NCBI GenBank assembly: GCA_029339505.1 | Contig: JAQISU010000119.1 | Location: forward strand, 1,616,501-1,680,500 | From: Unio delphinus | Taxonomy: Eukaryota; Mollusca; Bivalvia; Unionida; Unionidae | Direction of reading: 5' to 3' | Length of the DNA stretch: 64,000 nt | In this document: one piece after another, positions 38,025 to 48,499 of the stretch | How positions within the stretch are numbered: position 1 is the stretch's first letter | Layout of the letters: every line of letters starts with the position of its first letter | Program-made: the position numbers and the translations under genes | Notes under the pieces: model-generated | What the model was told of the DNA's origin: nothing | Database searches by the model: none | Seen by the model: only the letters and a program-made list of their open reading frames with translations

Positions 38025-38730
38025 CAATCAATATACCTGATTAAGATATAACAATAAATATACCTGATTAAAATATAACAATCAATATACCTGATTAAAA
38101 TATAACAACCAATAAACCTGATTAAAATATAACAACCAATAAATCTGATTAAAATATAACAATAAATATACCTGATTAAAATGTAACAATCAATATACAT
38201 GTACCTGTTTAAGATATAACAATAAATATACCTGATTAAAATGTAACAATCAATATAACTGATTAAAATATAACAACAAATATACCTGATTAAAATGTAA
38301 CAATCAATATACATGTAACTGATTAAAATATAACAACCAATAAACCTGATTAAAATATAACAATAAATATACCTGATTAAAATGTAACAATCAATATACC
38401 TGATTAAAATATAACAATCAATATACCTGATTAAAATATAACAATCAATATACCTGATTAAAATGTAACAATCAATATACCTGATTAAAATGTAACAATC
38501 AATATACCTGACTGAAATATAACAATCAATACACCTGATTAAAATATAACAATCAATATACCTGACTGAAATATAACAATCAATATACATGTACCTGATT
38601 AAAATATAACAATCAATATACCTGATTAAAATATAACAATCAAAATATACCTGATTAAAATATAACAATCAATATACCTGATTAAGATATAACAATAAAT
38701 ATACATGATTAAAATGTAACAATCAATATA
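38025..38730. repeat. 27-bp minisatellite, part 1 of 3
   Basis: About 26 units of 'aacaatcaatatacctgatt' plus 'aaaatat'. Split by two insertions; parts 2 and 3 are 39641-39759 and 43279-43365. Confidence 0.95.
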
Positions 38731-39098
38731 CACTACTCTCTCGATAACTCACGCACATAGGGGTCCAAAAACATCGACCGCACTATAAGTGGGGCGCGAG
38801 TTATTGAGCGACCTATAATAACAAAAGGATCAAGAAAAAGGGTGGGTGAGTGGCAGATTTTTTAGTTTTTAATACTCACTTTATAACCATGCTGTGAATA
38901 ACTGTGAATAAATGTCTCTTCATAAAGGTGTAGTTTATTTTTTCCTCATAGAGTAACATTAATTTCATAATAAATTACCATATATTGAGGAATTAATCGA
39001 AAACATTATTCCACGTGGTTTCCGTTTGATCACAGGAGTCTGACATTTTATCAATAAAGTACAGCGAAATCTCTGACAACATGAATTCCCCTTATCAG

Positions 39099-39182
<84 letters not shown>

Positions 39183-39640
39183 AATATGTTGCAATTATAA
39201 TGTTCACATTGAAATGGAAATAAAGGATTATAATGTGGTTTTCACACAGTAAGATATTTAATTGCTGTTTATTTCATCATCTGTTGCCACCTGTTAGCAT
39301 TTACTGGACGTTTTCATTGATCGCTATATCACCAGACTTTTTTCTTTTTAAAACCGCGTATTGATGATGGTGATCAACAAATAAACCTGAATAGAATTTG
39401 CAAATTTCACAATATGGAATCGATCTTTGTGGGCATTAATCACCTTTTTCATGGTAAAATGATAAATGCATTAAGGTTTAATTTACCAATTCTTCTCGTA
39501 ATTTTTTTTTCATTTTCAGCATATTTTCAAAGATTTTTAAAATATATTTTATCTTTGGTGAAAAATTGGGATCCTCGCTAGACACCGCATTATAAGCGGG
39601 TTCGCGAGTTATCAGGGCGCGAATTATCAAGGGAGTGGTG
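38731..39640. mobile_element. pogo/Tigger-like non-autonomous DNA transposon
   Basis: A 910-bp insertion between TA dinucleotides (38729-38730 and 39641-39642) of the 27-bp array. Its ends are imperfect inverted repeats: 'cactactctctcgataactc' at the left against 'caccactcccttgataattc' read inwards from 39640. TA duplication and 'ctcgataactcgcg'-like ends fit the pogo/Tigger branch of Tc1/mariner. There is no transposase frame; it contains a (TA)n run at 39101-39178. Confidence 0.82.
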
Positions 39641-39759
39641 TACCTGATTAAAATATAACAATCAATATACCTGATTAAAATGTAACATTAATACCTGATT
39701 AAAATATAACAATCAATATACCTGATTAAAATATAACAACCAATATACCTGATTAAAAT
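39641..39759. repeat. 27-bp minisatellite, part 2 of 3
   Basis: About four units between the pogo/Tigger-like element and the LTR-like insertion. Confidence 0.93.
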
Positions 39760-39819
39760 TGTCACAGAATTAGGCGAAAATTTAATTTATTTTCTAATTG
39801 ATTTACAAACTAATCTCAC

Positions 39820-39990
39820 CATTTTCTTTGTTTCGTCGTACATGCATTACCTGGGGTGAATACCGGTAAGTGATTTTCTCCAAGGTAAGCGGCGTGTAAC
39901 GATTTGCATGTGCCTGACTTTGAATTACATGAAATCCGGAACATTTAGATTCACAGGGTGCACAGTAATCTTGCCGTGATTTCTGCTCAC
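39820..39990 (-). CDS. Doubtful cysteine-containing exon inside an LTR-like insertion
   Basis: 171 nt open between acceptor 'ccctcaaatag' and donor 'gtgagatta'. It would fit in phase between the exons at 46883-47006 and 35763-35900 and encodes 'RQDYCAPCESKCSGFHV', which has receptor-like cysteines. Against it: the segment lies inside the TG...CA insertion at 39760-43278, so it cannot be ancestral to the gene unless the insertion borders are wrong, and skipping it keeps the frame and gives a better TNF receptor domain. It may be chance, or a transposon-derived exon used in some transcripts. Confidence 0.25.
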
Positions 39991-40001
39991 CTATTTGAGG
40001 G

Positions 40002-40009
40002 TATATAAG
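40002..40009 (+). promoter_or_regulatory. TATA box of the LTR-like insertion
   Basis: 'gggtatataaggcag', about 240 bp from the left end of the insertion, at the place expected for U3 of an LTR. Confidence 0.45.
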
Positions 40010-40051
40010 GCAGAATATTTATGATCAATATTACGGGACCTAAAGTATCTA

Positions 40052-41971
40052 CCGTATTTTCCGGCCTATAAGTCGAGACTTTTTGACTTGAAAATTCGGT
40101 CTTCGTCTTATCCTCCAAATCGACTTACATATGGATTTTGTCATTGAAATTGCATCGACTTATATATGGATTACAAAATTCCGGTATGCTATTGATATTG
40201 CTCTATAATCGGCATAATCGAAAACAAATCACATAGAAGTACAAATTCATGTTAAATTACTATGTCAATAAATTGTCATAAAATAATATGACTGCATTTA
40301 TATATGTAAGTTTTGTCATTATTTATTTTGCATTCTGCGTGTTTTTCTTATTTCTCAAACATAAAATAAAAGAAAACAATTACCGGTAAAAACTTCACCG
40401 GGCCGCATAGCACACTTACGGTCTATACTCTATAGTGTACTGTACTAATTCAAAGCATATTGTTTGTGAAATAACTGATCCATTAATATTTGATTTTCCA
40501 GTATAATGTTGGACACACGTGAGCAATTACCGGCATAACTTTTTTTTATTGATCCAATTGATCCTACAAAGGGATGTAATCCATAGTAACTCGAGCGTTC
40601 TATGATTATTTATAAAATAATGTAGATCATGTATTCTACTGAATCCCCCAAATCATATGTTTCTAATTGTATTTGACAAAGTTTCTCAAATAAATTACCG
40701 TAGGTTTGAACTTCACTAAAATCAGATATATAGATGGACTACCAGTACTAATAGATCATCAGTGATCCATGATTTTTAGTTTTGCAATTCAGTTGAAAGC
40801 AAATTGTAATGTCAACACTTCACCTATATTCATTCTTAACCAGCTGACGTTTCAGTGTCTCTCTTTGATTATACCGGTTGTTGATAAATTTGTATTTGGT
40901 TTCCAACAACAATCAAAGCCAGTTGCCGCAATTGTTTCGACCTTGATATTGGCTTTAGCTACCGATACTAGTTACCATATTGCCGGTACCCCATTGTTCT
41001 TTATCATTAATCCGCATCAATTACGCTACTCGTGTTTAATATCAATGGGATTAAGTACAACAATAAATGATGTCCACTCCCTTCTCTAGATCTAAATACA
41101 TGTAATGAATTTAGCCATGGGCATTGTTTTCATTGCTTTAGTACAGGTTATAATACAACCAGTTCTGCCTGCTGTATTTATTAGAGTACATCAAAAGAAC
41201 ATGACGCAATAGCTGGGCTAGCTGGGCGGCAAGTTCAAAGGACTTTGACTAGCAGCTTGGGTGGGAAAAAGTGATGAAATTTGCTGAAATTTACAATGAC
41301 TGAATTCAGAGACAAAGATCCTGAGACGTACATGTAGTTATTATAAGAATACACTTTAACTTCCATTATTTAATATACGAACAAGTACTATTTCATCATT
41401 CGTTACGTACACCCGTTACGTAATTTTTGTTATTTTCTTTTCATTGAATTCAGTCAAATAATGATCTGTGACAAAATTATTTAATATTTTACATCTGTGT
41501 GTGGATATTTTCGATGGAAATATTTGTATTATGGATTCAATGTATGTTACAAGATGCGCTGGTTAGTACACGGTGTTGATACTCTTTTCATGCAATAGAT
41601 TATACATGTATATATAAATTAGACACGTGTATGTACCAATGCATGGTTCTCTGAATAAAGTACCGTAATTGTATTTGACAAAGTTTCTCAAATAAATTAT
41701 CGTGGCGTAGGTTTAAACTTTCAACTGGAAGGAATGATCATAGCTCTTGTTGCAATGGATATTGCCGGTAATATGTAATATCATACGACGATACCACCAA
41801 TATTCATGCAACCGGAAGTTACTACCGGTAGTATAAAATACAAAGCCAAGTGATTGACCTGGCCTCGTCTTATACTCCGAATCGACTTATATATGGACGA
41901 AGGATGAAAAATTTACAAAATTGGTCAATTCGACTTATACTCCGCATCGACCTATAGGCCGGAAAATACGG
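40052..41971. mobile_element. TA-flanked inverted-repeat DNA element nested in the LTR
   Basis: Inverted ends of about 25 bp, 'ccgtattttccggcctata' at 40052 and its reverse complement at 41953-41971, with one mismatch further in. TA lies outside both (40050-40051 and 41972-41973), suggesting a Tc1/mariner-type insertion. The interior is AT-rich with many scattered 'accggta' motifs. The 106-codon plus frame at 40769-41089 has no recognisable transposase feature, so the element is probably non-autonomous. Confidence 0.8.
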
Positions 41972-43278
41972 TAATCACCGGATAGATAGCTCGTCTTTCA
42001 ATCTCCAGCCAAAGGGGTGAGTGTCAAATTTATATTTCGTTTTATTGTGAATTTTATTCAGTTTATCATTTGATATAATGATGCCTTTATTGCAATGCAT
42101 ATTTTAAACGTGGAATATTTGGAATTACTAGTCACTATTAGACTTTAAATGCTATAGCGTAATCTAAGGTTTAGATTATTTTTTGAGACAACTATTATTA
42201 GTCTGGTTTCTTTATTGTAGCTGATAACGCATCTGATAGCATCTCTGATAGCATCTCTGATAGCGCATCTGATAACATCTGATAATCTCTGATAGCATCT
42301 CTGATAACGCATCCGATAGCATCTCTGATAACGCATCTGATAACATTGTTGATAACGTCTTTGAGATCGTAGCTGATTTTGTAGATGATTTATTGTGGAA
42401 CATCTCTGATAGCATCTCTGATAACATCGGCTGATAACATCTCTGAGATCGTAGCTGAAATTGTTGCTGATTTATTGTGCAATCGAATTGAAGTATCTGA
42501 CTGTCTGTCTGTCGAATTGTCTGTTCGTCTACATCTGTCGTGACGTGTAAATATCCGGAAATCTAGAAGTCCGAGTGTCGGAGCTGTCTAGAGTTGTAAA
42601 CATCCGGGGCGACATCTAGGGTATTGAGGAACGTTGGTTCTAGTAGATGTTGTATGCTATCTGTACGTATAACTGTGGTGGATCCGTGAAGGGCAAACGG
42701 CCGATAAAAGTATTGGTCAACCCTAGGTTTTCGAGGAAACTGGGCGGCGATTCAACAGGTGGTGAATCGTACGGTTATACAGGGTCGAGACACATGTGTG
42801 TGTTGCAATTGTAGTACAATTGAATACATTGTTGTATTTACATGGTTATTTCAGATCACAATAGTACATGTATTTCAAGGGATTGCATGAATCTCAATAA
42901 AAGCTAGCAACTTGATTGAATACATGTATATGTTCGTGCTAGTTGTCGCAATCCATACGTGCGATAGTATAGTTTGATGTTTTGTGTTTGTTATCGTAAT
43001 TTATACTTGCGGTAATATAATTTTCGTAAAGGTTCCTTGGATCTGTGTATAGTCCAAGAGATCCCTTTATATCTGTGTTTTATTTTGTATTGATATTTCA
43101 TTTATTAATGTATTGTGAATGGTTGTGAGTGTAATTGTGGGTTGAGCGCATGAGTTATTGTGCTGATACATCATTATTTTTCATTAATAATTTATTTCAT
43201 AAATTTATATTTTCTTTCACATATTGTGTTTGTGTTGTTCATTTAATCCACCATCCTCTTGGTAACAATTCTGTTACA

Positions 43279-43365
43279 AAAATATAACAATCAATATACT
43301 TGATTAAAATATAACAACCAATATACCTGATTAAAATATAACAATCAATATACCTGATTTTCCAT
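43279..43365. repeat. 27-bp minisatellite, part 3 of 3
   Basis: About three units that resume directly after the LTR-like insertion. Confidence 0.93.
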
Positions 43366-43473
43366 AAAAATAAAGGGAGAAATTAGTGCTATTAACCAAG
43401 AATTGTGTTTGATTAATAGTTGGGTGGTATTGACAATTGACTGAAATTTAGAAAAAATAGGTAATTTTAATAA

Positions 43474-43585
43474 TTGTTGTTGTTATTATTATTATTTTTT
43501 TTGGCTTCTTCTTCTTCTTCTTCTTATTATTATTATTATTATTATTATTATCATTATTATCATTATTATTATTATTATCATTATT

Positions 43586-43618
<33 letters not shown>

Positions 43619-43644
43619 GTTATTGTTATTATTATTATTTATTA

Positions 43645-43675
<31 letters not shown>

Positions 43676-43689
43676 CATTATTATTATCA

Positions 43690-43720
<31 letters not shown>

Positions 43721-43741
43721 TATTTATTATCATTATTATTA

Positions 43742-43772
<31 letters not shown>

Positions 43773-43783
43773 CATTATTATTA

Positions 43784-43839
<56 letters not shown>
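43474..43839. repeat. (ATT)n/(ATC)n trinucleotide microsatellite
   Basis: About 120 triplets, mainly tta with interspersed tca and a ttc stretch at the start. The poly-Tyr, poly-Ile, poly-Leu and poly-Asn frames here are artefacts. Confidence 0.97.
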
Positions 43840-43841
<2 letters not shown>

Positions 43842-44214
43842 GGAATATGAAAAGAATGATAAACACATTAATGTAAAATCTAAGTATTAAAATATTAGTT
43901 TATTCCATAAGTTAAAAAAGAAATAAATATCAATAAAAAGAGACCCAAGACATTTCAAGATCACTAACATGACTGAAGTCTGCCTACCGGTAATAGCTGA
44001 ATGCAATAGTATATTTGGGTCAGTAATATGTGAGTCAGTAAGAGTTTTCTGCACTGTTGACTATGTTATTATTGTTTACAAGTTTCTCTAGTTGTTGTAT
44101 CCTCATATGTACCTGATGGCATATTATGGTCATTTGTAAAATACTGGAAGACCTCTATGCAACAGTAACAAGTTGGACAAAAGAAACTTGTTAGACATTT
44201 TCTTAAAAGGAAGC

Positions 44215-44785
44215 TGGTCAAATGTTTTTATAGTTTTTAGTAGTGTCTGTCATGTATAATAGAAATGTAATAATATAAATGTTTTTATAGTTTTAGTAGT
44301 GTCTGTCATGTATAATAGAAATGTAATAATATTTTAGTAGTGTTTGTCATGTATAATAGAAATGTAATAATAGTTTAGTAGTGTCTGTCATGTATAATAG
44401 AAATGTAATAATATTTTAGTAGTGTCCATCATGTATAATAGAAATGTAATAAGTTTTAGTAGTGTCTGTCATGTATAATAGAAATGTAATATTAGTTTTA
44501 GTGTCTGTCATGTATAATAGAAATGTAATATTAGTTTTAGTAGTGTCTGTCATGTATAATATAAATATAATAATAGTTTTTAGTAGTGTCTGTCATGTAT
44601 GATAGAAATGTAATAATAGTTTAGTAGTGTCTGTCATGTGTAATATAAATGTAATAATATTTTAGTAGTGTCTGTCATGTATAATAGAAATGTAATAATA
44701 GTTTTAGTAGTGTCTGTCATGTATAATAGAAAGGTAATAATAGATTTTAGTAGTGTCTGTCATGTATAATAGAAATGTAAAAGTT
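44215..44785. repeat. About 42-bp minisatellite, about 14 copies
   Basis: Units contain 'agtagtgtctgtcatgtata' and 'atagaaatgtaataata'; lengths vary. Confidence 0.92.
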
Positions 44786-45034
44786 CTGCAGGCTAAGACA
44801 TTTTAGCATCAAATCTGGTCAAATTATATTCACTGACTTTTGAAATGATCTTACTCATATTCAAGACATCTGTTTGTTTTCAAACACAGTGATACCCAAT
44901 GGTGGAATAAAAATCATTTAGATAAACTTCATGTCAGGTTGCTTTCTGTCAAATGAGCCCAGTTTTTGTTGATAGATTACTGAGAAAAAAAAATGTATGT
45001 GTACATCTATTTTTACTAACAACAGCCATAATTG

Positions 45035-45385
45035 ATGGCAAATGCGCATCACCTGTACAATCCTAACAGGCTTATTTTCACTACCATACTGTTGTCAAAT
45101 GCCTGTACAATCCTAACAGGCTTTACTACAATACTGTTGTCAGATGCCTGTACAATCCTAACAGGATTTTTACTACCACACTGTTGTCAAATGCCTGTAC
45201 AATCCTAACAGGCTTTACTATGATACTGTTGTCAAATGCCTGTACAATCCTAACAGGCTTATTTTCACTACCACACTGTTGTCAAATGCCTGTACAATCC
45301 TAACAGGCTTTTTACTACCACACTGTTGTCAAATGCCTGTACAATCCTAACAGGATTTTTACTACCACACTGTTGTCAAATTCTT
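45035..45385. repeat. About 47-bp minisatellite, about 7 copies
   Basis: Units contain 'aatgcctgtacaatcctaac' and 'accacactgttgtca'. Confidence 0.92.
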
Positions 45386-45782
45386 GTGTACTTTTCTAAA
45401 TAGGTTGCATACATTTCTTTCCCTTTTGTTTCAAATGGGAGCAATAATCAGTAATGCTTTAGTTCTAAATTGTTTTCAAGTTAGCATTTTTTAACTCTTA
45501 AAAGCAGCATCTAGTTGTGCATCAAAAAAGGAAAATAACTCTTGCTAAAATTGAAGGCGCAAAAGTTTAGTAACTATGTGTAGAGAGTACACCTGGATAT
45601 TTCTACTTCCAGATCTCCATGCAAGGAGACAGGTGTGTATACATCCTAAGAACTTGAGATACACCATTACTGTTGTGTTGTCTGAGGCAACCATCATGTG
45701 ATGCTAAAAGGTTGCTAAAATCATTACCAGTGTTTCTATACATGCTACTTCTCATGACTGAGATCATTGAAGTATTATGCGC

Positions 45783-45784
<2 letters not shown>

Positions 45785-45843
<59 letters not shown>
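45785..45843. repeat. (GT)n microsatellite
   Basis: About 29 GT repeats followed by a purine-rich 'gagaaagagagggagaga' tract. Confidence 0.97.
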
Positions 45844-45845
<2 letters not shown>

Positions 45846-46045
45846 AAAGAGAGGGAGAGAGATTAGACTGAGAACAGAAACCAGTCACATCTAACTACAA
45901 AATGAATGCAGGTTAAAATGCGGGTAGTGGTGAAAATCAATTACAGATGGATCCAGTTTGTCAAAAGCAGAACTGAAGAGAGCATAAGTCCTTAAAGGAA
46001 ACAAAGTCCACAGCAAAGTTCAGAGTCCCCAGGAGAGATATGTGA

Positions 46046-46288
46046 AAGTTCAGCCAAAAATGGGTTCTTTCCAGAAGAGCTGTTATATACTGGCATATCA
46101 AGATCCCTGAAGACATTATGTCGGCCGTGACTAATTCCATCACCCTGGTAAAATCTCCTGGTGAACAGATGTGCTTGAAATTGACATACCTCATGGTCAA
46201 TAGAAAATTAGCCACACTTTCTGTGAAGAGGAAAGATGGAAATGAAAGAATGAATCCTGAAGATTTGTTGAAACTAACCAGTCCTTAA
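46046..46288 (+). other. Unassigned 80-codon open frame, possibly a decayed gene piece
   Basis: A plus-strand frame between stops with mixed, protein-like composition ('AVIYWHIKIPEDIMSAVTN', 'MCLKLTYLMVNRKLATLSVK') in a non-repetitive patch. It has no start near its beginning, and I recognise no family. A related frame upstream (about 45975-46095) is shifted. It could be a retrocopy remnant or chance. The overlapping minus-strand 84-codon frame looks less protein-like. Confidence 0.2.
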
Positions 46289-46882
46289 GATGTTCCTGGC
46301 AGACAGTAATCTTCATCTTGAAGCATTCTTCTTAAAAAAAATTTAAAGGTAAAACAATTGATTATAAACTGCAAGTTCCATTGTTTCTATACACCAGAGT
46401 AACTCAAACACAGAAAGTTGTAGTCCAGTCATTGTTAATCTTCCTGAGTGTTCCCTTCTGCAAAATGCTGTGTACCTATCCACTTAAATGAGCCAAATCT
46501 GAATTTAACGCTGCATCTGCCATTAATGTTGACTTTTTAACATTACTGAAGTTTACAAGAATTGAGAAATAGTTCAGGTCTGAAAAGCTTAAATAATTCT
46601 GACCTAAATTTCATATCAAATTTTGGATACAATTAAAAATGGCGTAAATCCTAGCAATTATAGTATAACAAAATGTTCACATTTGTTATACAACTTTATT
46701 ATTTTTATGAATCATCATATGGTAAATATATGTCCAGTTGAACTTAAATAAAACATTTTACAATATCTGGCATCTGACAGCTTGTTGGCACATACCGACA
46801 AATTTCACCTCTTCCAGAATTTGAAGTCTAACACAGATCTCAAAAAGAACTCTGAAATATTAAGATATGATTAACATATTAC

Positions 46883-47006
46883 CTCTTTGTATTTGTAAAG
46901 GTATACAACACAGGCCTTTCTTGTTTTCCGGATTGAAATGGAACACTTGTCCAGGTGGACAATCTCCTGTTACAGCCGTGTCCAAGGAACCAAAATAGGA
47001 AAGGAC
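46883..47006 (-). CDS. TNF receptor-like gene, first cysteine-rich exon
   Basis: A 124-nt exon with acceptor 'catgttttattgttag' and donor 'gtaatatg'. It starts in phase 0 after the start-codon exon at 48250-48282 and ends with one base of a Gly codon. It encodes the end of the signal peptide ('VLSYFGSLDTAVTG') and 'DCPPGQVFHFNPENKKGLCC', the C-P-P-G ... C-C opening of a TNF receptor cysteine-rich domain. The next exon by domain logic is 35763-35900. A stop immediately upstream of the acceptor in this frame shows that splicing is needed. The alternative unspliced frame beginning MLHMLHVLLL is hydrophobic but loses the cysteine pattern. Confidence 0.8.
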
Positions 47007-47049
47007 CTAACAATAAAACATGCAACATATGTAACATTACACACAGAAA

Positions 47050-48200
47050 ATGTTTGTCTTATTTAACTCGCAATAGCATTGACCTTTGACCTTAAAACTT
47101 AAAGTTTTTCTTACCACAAGCCATCTATAACCTCTGCTCCATACTTACTGTGTGGAAACCATTTCTCTTCTTTGAGATTGATGACCTTTCGATTCCCAAA
47201 ATACAGAGTTCTTTCTTACCCCAAGCAGAGGTCATCCATTGAATATGGAAAATGATGTAAAAAATCTCAAGTTATTAGACACGATCAATTTTTATTCATT
47301 CAGTAACAGTGACCTTGACCATGGATATAAAAATCAATGCAGTGTTTCCTTCCCCTGGTACAAGGTATCTACAAGGTTTGACCATTCCGGTGGCCTAGTA
47401 GTTCAAGTGTCTGCCTTTGATGTGCATTAACAGTTGCCTTGTTAAGCTCTCAGCATTACAAGGTTAGTGTTACGACTGGTAGGCCTGGTGTCAGGATAAT
47501 ATATGACTGGGTGAGACATCATGCCATATGTGGGCATAATACCCCAGTGCTAAACACCACCATATTACAGATGTCATAGTGATATAACTGGAAAACTGTT
47601 AAAGCTACGTTTAAAAAACAAACACACACACACTCAACAAAGCTTAAGAACAGCATAATGAATGCAAATTACTATGCAGAAACCAATTTTAATCTGCCAT
47701 GGTGATCTTCAGCTTTGACCTTAAAATTGATAGAATTCTTCCTTACCTCTAGTGCAAGCTATCCACACATTTACATATGAAAATGGCTAAGAATTTAAGT
47801 ATTTTTGTGGGCACCATTTTTCTTGTTTCAGACACAGTGCCTTTTCAACCTAAAAGACAAGGATTCTACATTACCCAAAGAGCAAGCAATCCAGAAAGTC
47901 TGACAACAGTAGAAGATGGACGACATAAATTATTGTAAAGTAATTAACTTAAAAATAGACAGTGATGTATGGGCAGATGAACAGCAAAATATACTCATCA
48001 GTTATTTCTCACATCACATCCATTAAACAGGTTTTAATTTATCAATAATTACACTGCAGGATTACCACTAATATTTACTACCAAAAGTGCAACTGTGACA
48101 TTAAAACTGATAAAAAAGAAGCTTGTTACCTGTACCAGAAGTATGACCAATTAACAGACAGACAGACAGACAGTCTAGTGAAATCATTCATTACAAGAAA
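47050..48200. repeat. Diverged intronic repeats with a 'gaccttgacc' motif
   Basis: Recurring phrases 'cattgacctttgacctt', 'aacagtgaccttgaccatgg', 'tcagctttgaccttaaaatt', 'ttcttaccccaagcagaggt' and 'ccttacctctagtgcaagct' at roughly 150-bp intervals, both sides of the SINE at 47386-47575. I associate this motif with molluscan introns. Borders are unclear; no gene seen. Confidence 0.5.
47386..47575 (+). mobile_element. tRNA-derived SINE, family B, copy 2
   Basis: Starts 'tccggtggcctagtagttca' (A-box-like). The B-box region is degraded, and the body shares 'aggttagtgtta', 'aggcctggtgtcaggataat' and 'gggtgagacatcatgccat' with the minus-strand copy at 26790-27025. Confidence 0.7.
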
Positions 48201-48249
48201 AAAGGTCTAATGATACTACAACCTCCTCAAACAAACTTGTGGCACATAC

Positions 48250-48282
48250 CCCAAATAATATGAATTGATTTCTCTCTGCCAT
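48250..48282 (-). CDS. TNF receptor-like gene, start-codon exon
   Basis: ATG at 48282-48280 in a strong context ('caaaatgg'), eleven codons 'MAERNQFILFG', then donor 'gtatgtgcc'. It ends in phase 0 as the exon at 46883-47006 requires. The spliced product begins 'MAERNQFILFGVLSYFGSL': a short polar start and a hydrophobic core, as expected of a signal peptide, with cleavage likely near 'DTAVTG'. I chose this start after scanning the minus strand from 47100 to 58400 for an ATG exon with a phase-0 donor and a hydrophobic product; no other candidate met all three. The 5' border of the exon is unknown; 'ggctag' at about 48295 could be the acceptor. Confidence 0.55.
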
Positions 48283-48499
48283 TTTGAATTTCTAGCCATT
48301 ATTGCAGATTTAGCATCTTGCTTCATATAGGTATTAAATATCAATTATCAATTTGTGACAATCAAAAATCTTCTCAAAATAAAATATCAAAGTTGAAATC
48401 TATGTCGATTATTGGAAAATCGCTCTTAGCGTAAAATTCTCAGAGAATAGAACAAAGTTTATTATCAGGTGAATTGATCAAAGAGCAAATATATAAAGT

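Larger units (their letters stand above)
39760..43278 (+). mobile_element. LTR-like insertion with 5-bp target duplication
   Basis: The 27-bp array is broken at 39759 and resumes at 43279 in phase. The insert starts 'tgtcacagaatt' and ends 'aattctgttaca', that is TG...CA with short inverted ends, flanked by 'aaaat' on both sides (39755-39759 and 43279-43283). It has a TATA box at 40002-40009 and AATAAA at 42897-42902, in LTR order on the plus strand. Without the nested element at 40052-41971 it is about 1.6 kb. I found no gag or pol and no second LTR, so a solo LTR is the best reading. A short repeat of 'gatagcatctct' lies at 42220-42440. Confidence 0.6.

Noticed and set aside
37991..38668. 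225-codon minus-strand ORF with repeated Tyr-Ile-Asp-Cys
   Set aside because: 27-bp minisatellite read in frame; no signal peptide, domain or splice support.
40769..41089. 106-codon ORF as a transposase
   Set aside because: No DDE-type or HTH motif seen; it lies in AT-rich filler of an inverted-repeat element.
43448..43890. Poly-Tyr, poly-Ile, poly-Asn and poly-Leu ORFs
   Set aside because: Trinucleotide microsatellite.
46883..47040. Unspliced start beginning MLHMLHVLLL as the receptor signal peptide
   Set aside because: It is in a different frame from the cysteine-rich sequence and would lose the CPPG...CC pattern.
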